Positions 41,601 to 52,800 of a stretch of DNA of 64,000 nucleotides are shown here, piece after piece; position 1 is the first letter of the stretch; the number at the start of each line of letters is the position of its first letter. The stretch comes from Clavelina lepadiformis (lineage: Eukaryota; Chordata; Ascidiacea; Aplousobranchia; Clavelinidae): positions 17,672,501 through 17,736,500 of the forward strand of contig NC_135241.1 in assembly GCF_947623445.1 (NCBI RefSeq), read 5' to 3'. The notes under the pieces are model-generated. The model was not told the DNA's origin. It saw nothing but the letters and a program-made list of their open reading frames with translations, and ran no database searches. A program made the translations under genes and the position numbers.

Positions 41601-43726
41601 TTCGTCAACAACTTCTTATGTCCGGGATTCAAGATGGACCAAACGTCGACTATGAGATACCAGTAGGAGAATTCTTTAAAACTTTGGTCACCAGTTAGTT
41701 GACATTTTTAAGATTAATGTTTCAGACGATTTACAAGGATCATGTATTCTAGGTTTCTACCACTGATCAGGTTGACAACGACGGTTATTCCGAAATTTGT
41801 GGCGTTCGCTACAAAGTTGGCAATCAACCACGAAGGTGAGCTTCATGTGAATATCTCGGCTCGGGCTAAATCATCTCCTACATTGAACTTGTACCTGAGT
41901 TTTGATGCTTTTGTCTGCTGTAATTTTTTCTATGTCAATTCTGGTGATATCTTTGTTGATTATAACAACTGCTTCAGTTATGCTAACTTATGCAGTATTC
42001 TGTTAGTCGTATGAAACAGATTTAGTGATATTCAGCTTTGTTAGATTTACTACGACATCACCATTATATCACCAACGTGAAATATGAATTGTCATTGCAG
42101 TTTGCAAATAAACTTTCTATTTTTAGGGTGCATTACATGTTGTACAACCCATACCGTGGCCAGTCACCTGATTCTAACGAAAGTCGTCAACGCATGGTGA
42201 CAATGCGCTTTTCTCCCCCGAATCAGTTACGTCACAATCGGACACATGATGCGTCACAACCAGTACAATGGAAGTTGAAAAATGAGCAAGATCTGTATAC
42301 ACCCTATCGGGTACAGGCTCCAGGTACAGTCAATATGAAATACCAGCCTTACTCTTTGTTGTGTTGTATGAGCCACTGTGTGCAAAAAACTGTTTATTGC
42401 ATGTTTTCTATGATAAGAAATGTTGGATATACCAAAGTGGACCGCTGTAAAAATGGAAAAAAGGAAAGTTGTTAAAATCGATGAAAATTGGTTGGTTTTG
42501 TAGAAATACTTTTAAATCATGGTTGAGGGTCAATTATTAGGCCTATACATGGTGGTGAAGGGCTAGTGAATGCATGTACCCATGCTTTGCTTTTGGGTGC
42601 TTGTTTTTCGGCAATTAGTTAACGCCATACAACATAAATCACAAAAATTTGCTCGTTCGTTCATTGCCTAGCTTGGACATGTGCCATTTGCACCTCTTCG
42701 TTTAAGATTCGACCGGTGGCAATAACCTTGCTTTTGTTTCCAGCTGGTCGTTTATCCAACCAACGAGGGTTAAGCAGTTGGGCAGAAATGTCAGGAGACA
42801 CTTCCCCAGGGAGCCCAACGGAACCTTTAAGTAGTCATTCGAGCGAGAGGTTGAGCGATGACGAAAAGTTGGATATGGACGACAATGACGTCGTCTACCA
42901 AGATGGGAATTCCCCAGCCGGAGGGGAACGATTCGAACCACGCTCGGTAGTCGTACCCTTACAGAAATACAACCTTGCTTTTAAGATGTACAAGAAACCA
43001 TGGAATCAAAAGCCAAACCTCACATCTGCTATACAGCGTCGCCCTCCTCCAGTCGTAAAATATCAAGATGTTCCGGTTCCCACATCCAAAGAGCAGGAGG
43101 TTGTTGGTGAGCTTGATAGCACGATTTGTCATCCCAACGTCTCGGAGCTGTTTCTACCTCCCAGCATGGATGAAGCTGAGGTCATGACCGCTCACATGCG
43201 TTATCCTGGTCAGGTTCATAGGGTCGAAGCCATGCGACCGTTGCCCCGCGGGAGAACCATATCCCGTGGTCCGCCGATGGTTTTTGGCGAACCGGTCGTG
43301 ATGAACCAAAAGCCGCTTGAGAACGGTCAAGGTTTTCTTCCTCAACAGCTCCCATCAAATGGCAATCTTGAGAAGTCTTTAGTCAGGTCTACGTCGTTCC
43401 AAGGTCACAAACGATCCAATCAGCTTCAAGTACGTCATCACCAAGTTTCCGCAGAAAACTTCAAACATCAGTCAGGGGAAGAAGGAGAGGCAACTGAGAC
43501 CAAAAGTTTTCAAACAAATTTCAGCACAGGAGGGGACCACGTCAAGTTAACTGGCACAAACAGTGAAAACAATCAATTTTTTATGCCGCGTTTTGAGGCA
43601 ATAGCGCCACCACGCGGTAGCCACACTTCGGAAGAAAATGATGCCAGTGCGAAAGGCAATTTAACTGATAGAACATCAAAGCGCATTGACCATGAACCTA
43701 GTCCCCAGCCTTTTACTGTTAGATAA
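35627..43726 (+). CDS. AGBL2/3: Cytosolic carboxypeptidase (CCP2/CCP3 type, M14 family), 18 exons, 1556 aa
   Basis: Exons: 35627-36263, 36385-36820, 37042-37196, 37336-37490, 38188-38421, 38652-38852, 39027-39188, 39365-39609, 39731-39868, 39971-40115, 40227-40338, 40435-40774, 40953-41184, 41291-41391, 41548-41662, 41753-41835, 42127-42323 and 42744-43726. All are GT-AG, phases consistent, 4671 nt. The N-domain has [23 protein letters not shown] and [11 protein letters not shown] as in human AGBL2/AGBL3. The metallopeptidase domain shows zinc ligands in HPGE (H572, E575) and DLHGHS (H668), the binding segment ARDLNRNYR, and the catalytic glutamate in FTLEASF (E777). All key residues are present, so it should be active. 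Family knowledge: CCPs remove glutamates from tubulin tails, mainly in cilia and centrioles. Long basic N-terminal (about 340 aa) and low-complexity C-terminal (about 700 aa) extensions are unlike the compact core. Joining exon 1 to exon 2 is inferred from frame and splice sites. Confidence 0.9.
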
Positions 43727-44863
43727 CCTGACATGCGACTGTTTTCTTTTGATAAGTGACTGATAACATTTCTCAGCCAGGCCCTTCTGTATCTTTTAGG
43801 AGGTAATGTTCTACATTAGAATACTAAGTGTATGTATTGTCTTGCATACTTTTATGATAGCACTTTTTTTTTATTTAACCTCATGAACGAAACTAATGTC
43901 TTGAAAATGTTGCTAGTTTTGTGGAGGCGACAATTTCTTTATGCAATATGATTTCTAATTGTATTAACATTACTGATGTTTTCAGTTATACTGTGCGAAA
44001 AATGGGACCTTATTAGAAAATCTGTGATGCCTAAAAGTTGTTTTATAATCACGTATTTTTACTTGCATGTGCACTTTATTTTTATTTTTGGTGTGTTTTA
44101 AAGCTCGTGATGCGTACTGACAAAATAGTATTATCTTAAACGTTTATGATTGTGTCGTTCTATGAACTGTTTTAATCTTTATTTAAAACATTTTATATTT
44201 TTAAATGGACAACGTCGGTTATAGGCCTATACGGGAGGAAAACAAAGTCAGATGTTTAAATGCAACCGCTTCTAAATACTCTAGGTTACCAGCGTTTACA
44301 GTATTGGAACGCTAAGTACCCTGGGAACACTTGTGACACTGGGTAATTAGAGAGTCCCGTTTAAGACAAAACATCAGGTTTTATCAATCAATGTTGTCAA
44401 ACAAGTTTTCAAATATACTGCTACTTGCGGTGGCGAAACCTTTTCTCCCAACTATCCACCGATTGAAAACATTTAACAAATTTAGGCTAACTGGTTTGCG
44501 CTATGGCAATAAAAACAAAACAGATCCACTTCTACTCATTGATATATTTACAATCACAGTCACAAAACCACAAGATTCTAACACGTAAGTACAGCTCGTG
44601 AAATTTTACACATGACACAGATTCGAGAGAATGGCATTACGGTTGTTTGAAAAAGCATATACCGGCCGATTCTCACATGAATAATCTTGATGATTCTCAA
44701 AGGCAGGCCGCATTAAAAAACACTTAAGAACTTGGCTTAAAATGCAATTGAACGAATAACATAAACATGTTTGCTCAAAAAGACAACATTATTAGATTAT
44801 ATAATTTCTTTAGATTCTCTCTCGGTCTGCCCAAATTTTGTAGCTAGTATCAGTATACGGTAG
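43727..44863. other. Convergent 3' region between the carboxypeptidase and ODF3 genes
   Basis: About 1.1 kb of A+T-rich DNA that must contain the 3' UTRs of the two converging genes. AATAAA-like signals occur on both strands (for example TTTATT, the minus-strand signal, at about 44178). No further gene is seen. Confidence 0.6.
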
Positions 44864-45345
44864 TTAATCTGCAACGTCTATTATAAGTGGTGTAAGATAT
44901 TCCGAATGTCGAATACCCATTGAAAACGACCTTCCTCGCCACAAAGAACCAAAGGCCCTCCCTGGACTGTGAGCTCCCGGGCCGGGTTTTTTAGTTGCAT
45001 CCCCGGGCATGAAATTCCTAGCTCCGAGGGAATATTCCGGAGAGCTCCTTTTGTAATTTCTAGGAGGAATTGGTCGATACTGAGCCGGACCAGGTGTTTT
45101 GGCCAAATCTTCGGCAAAATTTCTAACAGACAAACGACCGCTGATGCTGAAACTGGGGCTTGATCTTCTATTCGGGACACGGCTTCCCAATGCAGAGGGA
45201 ATCCGGTACATATTAGGAGCAGGAAAATGGTCCAAGCTCCTCGACCTTGTCCGAGCAGAAAGAGAATACCTGGGAGCTCTTCTCTCATTTGGGGGATGAA
45301 CCGTTTCAGGTTTGTATGTTCCTGGTCCGGGAGTTTGGAAAAGAT
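44864..45345 (-). CDS. Second ODF3-type terminal exon (duplicate of 46573-47054)
   Basis: A 482-nt open exon with acceptor AG at 45346-45347, ending in a stop. It has the same length and the same entry phase (2) as the ODF3 terminal exon 1.2 kb upstream, and encodes a homologous 160-residue C-terminus. Shared features are TPGPGTY, EDLAKTPGPAQY, a GARNFMPGD-type motif, KKPGPGAHSP, SMGIRHSEYLTPLIIDV and the same final residue. Many positions differ, but the frame is intact. No homologues of ODF3 exons 1-3 lie between the two copies. It could therefore be an alternative last exon spliced from the donor at 47495, or the remnant of a partial gene duplication. The preserved frame and SHIPPO motifs argue that it is or was recently expressed. 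Confidence 0.8.
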
Positions 45346-46572
45346 CTGAAATCGCAGGCGACTTATAATATTTGTTATTTCTACTGTTTGCGTGTTGATA
45401 GAGAAATATTCTACTTGAAAATCGTTTATTTGTGGAGTGAAATTAACGATAGTTGGTGATATAAATGTAAAACATCATCTAAACCTATTAGGTAAATTCT
45501 TTTTGTTAATGCTGTTTTCTACACTTGGTGTGTAAAAGAAGGATAATTATAAAATTAACCAGGTTTAGGCTACCTTAAATTCAACCACCAGCCAATTTAT
45601 TGTTGTAGCCTATGACTACAAGCATATGGCATGAAGAAAAGCTTTCTACTGACTATGTTGTTTCATTTGCACAAATACGCTAAATTGGTTACTTAAAAGC
45701 TGCGTATTTTGCAATACACTAATACAGCATAAGGAAAGCACATGAAAAGTCTTTCTACTTTTCTTGCACGGCAAGCAAGATCTAAAAAGTCTGAATCAAG
45801 GCTAAATACTATAACTATAAAACTAATACAGTGAAAGCAAATCGTTATAGCCCACATCAATCTAAAGCTTGTGAAAAGAAACGTAGGCTATAAGCAGAAA
45901 TTAAACAATGCCATCTTTATACAAAACAGATGACATTTTATCAACTTAGCTGACATGAACAATGACTATTTCGATTGGATTAATTAAACTGAGTGTAGTG
46001 AGCCAAGAGTTGTGTTGAAAATACTGTATTTTTGAAAGTACTTTTACATGTAAGTTACATATATCGTACATGAAAATTTTCGCAAGTAACGAAACACAAT
46101 AATGTATAGAAACTATTTGAGCTGCAAAAAGGTAACTACTATATACATGTACAAAATGACTTAAATTATAGGCCTATTACTATACAATATTTAAATACAT
46201 TTTAATCTCACACTTTATTGAGAACTATATGGCTGAACGAGTTTAAAAGAACGGAACTTTATGCAAAATGGACGGATGCATTGACAAGGAAGCTTACTAC
46301 ACATGAGGGAGGCCTATAATGTAGGACGGTGCATTTGAACAACTTTATCATGACACAATGCCACTGGTTATTATTGGGACGGGAAATTTTCGTTGACTAC
46401 TTTATACAACCCATGAGTATCGCCACACAAAATTAACCCAAAAGCAAAATAAAAAACTACAACGTGCATTAAATATGACAAAAACAACACAAGGACAAAC
46501 TATTTTTATTGAAGTCCCAGAAGCTGTGTTAATTATTGTTCATAAACCAGATTTGGAAAGAGGACGAGCATT
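45346..46572. other. Region between the two ODF3 terminal exons
   Basis: About 1.2 kb, A+T-rich, with no exon seen on either strand apart from the poly(A) signal of the upstream terminal exon near 46505. If the distal exon is used, this is intron. Confidence 0.6.
46505..46510 (-). promoter_or_regulatory. Likely poly(A) signal of the proximal ODF3 terminal exon
   Basis: TTTATT on the plus strand (AATAAA on the minus strand) lies 63 nt past the stop codon at 46573, so the proximal terminal exon has its own end signal. Confidence 0.55.
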
Positions 46573-48558
46573 TTAGTCTGTGACGTCAATAATAAGAGGG
46601 GTAATGAATTCAGAATGACGTATACCCATGGAAACGACTGGTGCTTTGGCCTTGTTAATGTAGACCTTCTCGGGCGAGTGAGCGCCTGGACCTGGCTTCC
46701 TGGTGTTATCACCTGGCATTACGTTGCGTCCAAGCATCGAGTAGAGAGGCTGCCTGTTGCGGTAACAATTTGGAACGGTGACGTTGTACTTGGCTGGTCC
46801 CGGTGTCCTGGCAAGATCCTCATCAAATCCGTTGATCTTCGACCTACCAGTCATGGAATAAGCGGATTGGGCTTTCTTATTGATAATCTTGGGGCCAATT
46901 AGCTGAGGTAAGGTGTAGGCGTTTGCCGCTGGGTTCGCATCCCGCTTACGGAACCGGGTTCGCGCGGCCATTGAATATTTTGGCGCATGCCTTTCACCCT
47001 GGGGGTGTACCCTGTGATTGTCATAGGTACCCGGCCCAGGTGGACGGAAAAGGTCTACGTTTGGTAATGAAACCGATGAAATGAAGTTCGTGACGATGAA
47101 ATTTTGGATGACCAGTGATCGTAAAGTTCAGTAAGCAATAAGAACAAATGGACATGGCGGGATGGGATAGCGTTGCAATGTGGTAGAAGATGCAGATTTT
47201 GCAGAAAAAGCATGCAAGAAAAAAGTATATTTAGTGGAGAACTGCGTGATGTACATCATTTTGTTACAATATTATGACATATGGCTATAATAATAAATCT
47301 ATTTGAAGAATAGCATCTCAGATAGAAAGATAGTCTTGCTTAAGTTAAGAACGTGTAACTAACTAACATTTTTCTCTGCAAATGCAGAGCAAATGCTTAC
47401 ATGCTAAAAGTCTAATAATAGGTTGTCAAGAGAAGTTTGTGGAATACTCCATCAGTAACTTCACTAAAACACAACTCTCTAGAAGCAATACTCACTCGGT
47501 TCCGGTTGCCTTGCTAACATGGAATATTTTGGCTCGCCTTCGGGTCCAACACGGGTGAACCTGGAGCTTACGTGATACTTGGGACCCGGACTGACATCTT
47601 TTGAAAACACTGTACAAAAATGCTCATGTTAAGACAAATCAATTACTGTACGTTGAAATGTTAACAATGATTCGGTTGTATAGAAGATTTTAGCTAACTT
47701 GAATTATCTAGTCTATGTCCAAAAGAGTAGGCGGGCTTCATGTGTTTTGTGAAGTCGTGAGTTTTGAAACCAACCGAGGATGGAAGGGCATATCTTCCTG
47801 GTCCGGGACCTTTCAAAACAACATAACCATCCATAACCCATTCTCTTTATATCAACTTAACACCATCTCTAAATGTGAAGAGCCTTGTTTACAAAAGCAA
47901 ATATTTGTTTAGCGAATGGAGTGCTTTCATTACACTCGGTTTCTCGCTATCACGTATAGTTTAATACAATTTATAATACAATTACTGGTGTTTGGGAGGT
48001 TAATGGATTTAAACGCGCTTTACATTATTGCTAAAAGGTGACGGTAAACCAGAAAAAATACTGCGATGTAATAAACTGCATATGGAAATACTTTTCGAAG
48101 ACGCATAACGATTTGTTGCAAGAACGTCAGCAAGCTATCGAAAATGTAGAGGTGTCCTATGCATTTTTAGACTACACATTTTAGTAGTGAAGAATATCTA
48201 TTATATTGTTCTTAGCTTAACAAAATTTATCTACAATAAATCTACCAATATAGTTTCAGCTAGAGTTGGTGTTTTTAAAGTTTTAAAGCGTGTTATAGCA
48301 AGTTAGAGCATGTTTTTACAACATATAAAAGAAAAACAACGATATTAATGAGACGAAACAAACATTGTGAGGCAAACCCATTGAGAAATTAAACGCAAAT
48401 ATACTAGAATTTGTCTAATAAGTCATGGTCAATTAAGTAGTTATTAGTAACACATATTTAAAAGTCGAATGCTAGCATTACTGTAAACATGAATAGATGT
48501 TACATTTACCTCTTTCACGTGCTGCAATCATTACTTTCTTTCTATCTTTATCCTCCAT
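46573..48558 (-). CDS. ODF3: Outer dense fibre protein 3 / CIMAP1-type SHIPPO-repeat protein, 247 aa
   Basis: Four exons on the minus strand: 48510-48558 (ATG), 47699-47809, 47496-47597 and 46573-47054. They total 744 nt with stop. All introns are GT-AG and all are phase 1. The length (247) is near the 254 of human ODF3. SHIPPO-type Pro-Gly-Pro repeats recur: GPGPGRYALP, VSPGPKYHV, RPPGPGTYDN, RTPGPAKYNV and RKPGPGAHSPEKV. The C-terminus APVVSMGIRHSEFITPLI follows the human order. Family knowledge: these proteins coat or line ciliary and flagellar microtubules and are abundant in sperm tails. The gene converges on the tubulin carboxypeptidase gene. Its terminal exon is duplicated downstream. 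Confidence 0.93.
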
Positions 48559-49315
48559 TTCAGGTGTTGAAAAAAATCACTAACTAGCAAGACAATCAAC
48601 GCTAACACAACGCTCTAAACAGCTAGACTAAGAAGGTAGTCGGTCCTCTGGTACAACGCGTTCTTTTTCGCGCAACTCGGTTTCCATGGACGCAGCGAAC
48701 CAGGCAACGACCTCCAACCTTTTCTCTTTTGTCGGGCAAAATCAAACAACAGCCAAGTCACCCTCTCCAAGCTTTACTAAATTGTGTGGAGTAGTTTATC
48801 ACTTTTATCTCTCGCTTATAGCTAACGAGCACTTCTTGTGTAGCGACGTTTGTGATTCGCCAAACAAAGGCCTTTCTTACTTTCTAAACGTTCTTTATGG
48901 ATAATAGAGAACATAACGTGTTTGCCTTGGCGCAGGTGATGATTGCTCTTCACTGCTTCGCTACACACTACAAAAATTTACCAACGGGCTACCAATGTCA
49001 GTAATTGTAGCTGTAATTCCATATCTTCTGTCAAAAGTACTTCATCACAGTTTTTGCCACTTCACCGAATAAAGTTTAATGTTGTTGAAGACAAAATCGT
49101 CCAAGTTTGGTGAAAATAAATTTATGTTCTTAGGCTCTGTCGTGTTCTATTTATACTTGCGTCAACATCAAAAATCAATGCATGGTTTAATAGGGTGCTG
49201 ATGTTGTTAACTTTGGATCTTTCGGCTTTTGTATTAAAATCATAACAAACAAAAAACAAGTGAGTGCTGGAAAAGATCTTTTTCGTCAAGTTGCTGTCTA
49301 ATGTTTAGAAACATA
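48559..49315. other. Upstream side of the ODF3 gene
   Basis: No gene seen. It should contain the ODF3 promoter. A short open frame at 48686-48904 shows no domain. Confidence 0.5.
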
Positions 49316-49323
49316 CTCTAGAG

Positions 49324-49498
49324 CAGGGATGTCCAACCTTTTATTATAGTGGGCCGCATTGTCACTTGAAATAATTGAATGGGCCGCAAAACCTATTAAA
49401 TTTCAAGAAAAATAGGTACATAAAGTACATACTTTTGGAGTGAAAATGACTAGCGGGCGCACAAAAATCTCAGGCGGGCCGCAGGTTGGACATCCCTG
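49324..49498. mobile_element. Short hAT-type MITE, 175 bp, 8-bp TSD CTCTAGAG
   Basis: The left end is CAGGGATGTCCAACCTTTTA and the right end is AGGTTGGACATCCCTG, perfectly inverted over 15 bases. CTCTAGAG flanks it at 49316-49323 and 49499-49506. It is too short to code. GGGCCGC words lie near both ends, as in the 59.0-kb element, which has closely similar termini. Confidence 0.93.
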
Positions 49499-49520
49499 CT
49501 CTAGAGTCTAGAGTCTAGAG

Positions 49521-49848
49521 CAGTGGTTCTCAAACTGTGGTACGCGTACCACTAGCGGTATGCGAGAGCTTTTTAAGTGGTACCGCGTACCGCTGAACAT
49601 GATTTTCGATGTGCTGTGAGTAATGTGTTACCCTGGATAGACAAGCTTGAGCAGAAGAAACAGTTGCATCTATCAAATTATATTGTGTTTTCTTGTTATT
49701 CATTGGTGTTATGGTATAGTAATAACGGAAATAACTATAAATACCGGTACATTTGAGTAAAATAAGTCATTCAGGAGCCAGGTGGTACGCAGTGTAGTAA
49801 AAAAAACGAATGAGTGGTACGCGATCGGAAAAAGTTTGAGAAACACTG
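49521..49848. mobile_element. hAT-type MITE, 328 bp, 8-bp TSD GTCTAGAG
   Basis: The left end is CAGTGGTTCTCAAACTGTGG and the right end is AAAGTTTGAGAAACACTG. Both are followed inward by GGTACGCG-type sub-termini. GTCTAGAG lies on each side (49513-49520 and 49849-49856). CAGTGGTTCTCAAAC-type ends are known from Buster/SPIN-group hAT elements. Only 22 bp separate it from the preceding MITE. Confidence 0.93.
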
Positions 49849-49856
49849 GTCTAGAG

Positions 49857-52800
49857 TTAATTTACCCTTAATTTTAGTGTGAAATGTTACATAACGCTAA
49901 TTTTACCTAACAGATTTGTTCAGCCTGCAACCTGAGCATAGCCAACAATTAGTTAGTTTAATACCTTTATGTGTTAAAAATTGGCTTAGATACAACAACC
50001 CACAGACAGTTACGTAATTGGTATAGCTTTTCTTGACGTGGAAACTGGCAACTATTGTATTACAAACTCTGTTTGGAATGCGTATCATACGATATGATAG
50101 CTTGCCCCGAATATGCTCGGTACAAGTTTTATAGTAGCCTACCGGTATAAGTTTTCACAGAGTTTCTTAATTTATCAAGATATGACCTTGTCATCAAACA
50201 AAGTTTCTTATGAAAAAGCCAAATTATCCTATTTCAGTTAAGACATCGTAGGAACTGGTGTTAGTGGCGAAGTTTTGAATATACTAATACATATTTATGC
50301 ATATCGCATTGTAACTTAGGTAGGGTCCAAACTAATTAGGTATACCAAGTTGTTGCAATTAGCACAACAAAAGCAGGGATATTCTTGAAGTTCTTTATTT
50401 AAGAACAAAAATTGGGATATCTTGGACTCATTTATGTCCATCTTCAGAATAATACAAAGGTAGCTCGGTAATTACAGCCAATAATAATAATAATTTATTT
50501 ATTAAAGGTTACTAAAGATGAAAGTTAAAAGTTTTCACACTTTTTTCGACAAGTGGCACTGGGGAGAGTGCATGACGTTAAAGAAGATAATGGGATTTCA
50601 TTCGAGTGATATACGTTTTTGTTACAAAATAATACATCAGTCTAGATATAATACTTTTTTGTCTCATTTTTTTGTTCTTAATGTTTTTAAAGAATATTAT
50701 GTGAGGAGAATGCAAACATTGGAGAATGTTTATAGTATCTTGTTTCTATCCTTAATGTTTTTTTTTATCTATACTTAATGTTTGGTGTTTAACTATGTTG
50801 GTTGTCTGTCTGTGAGTGCAGTCGTTCGTGGGTTGAATATACTTGATTTTGAAGATAACCTTTTGACTTATGAGAGTATCTTAACTTAATTTATCTGTTG
50901 AATTATATAAATATTAATATTACAACAGAAATATTTTACAAGAAAAGTTTTTTATTATAGGTGCTGCACACTTTCTCAATATTACGAATAAGCAAGAGCA
51001 TAGGTAATACTATTACTTATAACATGTCTATTGAGTTGCAATCACCATGCAATCACCGCTGCAGATTCAAATGTTATGCGTTACTATTACATATAGTATT
51101 TTGCAATGGTTTCAACTATCAATGCATGTACTGTAAGCTACAGTAGGCCTAATTCCTGTTCCCAACTTTAAGTCAGCAGCCGGGGGTCCCCAAATTTTGG
51201 GGACCTCCGATACATTGGTCCATTTCCATTCTCCCACTGCGTTAGGTGTTGCACACATTCAAACGTCGACTCGCATGAATAGGCCGTCATGGAAAGTGCT
51301 AACTGTATAATCACCTTTGGTTGTTTCTAAATGGAATTTTTCCTGCATAATTCTCAATGGTAAAATAAATTATAGCCGAAATTAAACGTATGATTTCGTC
51401 TGAATCTAATTTCGAAGTATTAAAACATTGTCGTATGTGTAACCTACTTTTTAACATCAATGCGATTCAAGTAATTCTAAAACTTCTCTGCATCAAAAAA
51501 ACATCGTTTTTGCTAAAAACTTGAAGAGTCTTTACTGACAGCTTGGGTTGCCTGGTTTAACTTAGGTTAGTCCTGAAATATAGCCTAATATGTTATTTGT
51601 ATGACATATGGTTTTATTACCAAACAAATGTGTGTGCTAGCCTAGGATATATAAGAGGCTCAAGCGTATTTTTTAATTTAGTATTTTCCTGTTTGTTTTT
51701 TTTTCCGTTTTGGTATTTTCCTTACTAAAATTTTCAGCATCCCCATATGAATAAGTAGCCTGGGCATATAATGTACTGTAGCCTTCATGACGACGATAGT
51801 TTGTAACGATTCTCATAAACAATTAACATGATACTAGTTATATAGTCTAAAGGTGCACAGTACAACAACACCATAATAAGATGTATTTCAGCAAGAGGCA
51901 TATGTCTCATTTTCAAAAAAAATTGTGACATCAAATATACACTAACTCTAATCTTGATTCACTGCGTATTGAGCAGGCCAACATGCAGGTATGGCCAAGG
52001 TCTACTTGAGGAAATACGAAAATAAACATTTGTGATTCACTGTACCTAGCTCTTCCTTATAGCAAAAATCCTTAAAACAAAATAAGCGTGTCATTAAAAA
52101 TATGAAATCGTCATATAATTGATTAAACACATCCTCTTCTAAGCCTAAAGCCACAGGCACAGCAATAACTGCAGTTAACATCTTTTATGTTTTAAGCCCC
52201 CGGGGGTTTGCCACTTATTCAAGGTATGTCGATTGTTTGTGACCATGTTTGTTGTTTTTTTTTTGCGGCTAATTAGCACTTTACCTTTCGCTTCCTATAG
52301 TCAATGGCGCAAAATAAACCGCACGATGTCTATAGCCAGTTTCTTGCGCGTCGCGATTTCGTGCGATCGTTATGATTTTGTCGTAGATATTGTATAAACA
52401 CTAGATCGCACAACTGTTTCAGAAAGTGAAGCCAAATTGAAACTTTCTCGATCCGCCATTCACGGAACCAAAGTGTGGAAAAGTTAAGTGCAAATGGTTG
52501 GTGTTGGCGTTGCAAAATAAGTCTTTATGCGACAAAAGTTAGAAAAAGTGGTATCACACTCGGATACCTCTCGAATTTCTCCAAAGGCCTCTCCAAAATT
52601 TGTTTTCTGCAACTACAGCAGAAAATTAGCCATTACCGTGTGGCTGTGTGTGAGCCTGGCGTGTGAGCTCACTACTTGTTCCAATTAAATGTATTGGTGA
52701 TTTATGTTATGATTACATGCATTGTTTCGTGACTACAACTTACTGTCCCATTGTAAGCCAAGCTCAACTTTTGTTCAGACCATCGAGATCAGACACTGAA

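Noticed and set aside
44881..45288. 135-codon minus-strand frame overlapping the distal ODF3 terminal exon
   Set aside because: It is a shifted frame over the same exon. The frame with PGPG repeats and the LIIDV end is the real one.
50330..50460. Segment with TCATTTATGTCCATCTTC resembling the 3' end of a Penelope or LINE retroelement
   Set aside because: No reverse transcriptase frame is nearby, and similarity of a short tail by eye is too weak.
50518..50778. 86-codon plus-strand frame MKVKSFHTFFDKWHWGECM...
   Set aside because: No recognisable family and no flanking exons; Phe/Lys-rich composition as expected from A+T-rich DNA.
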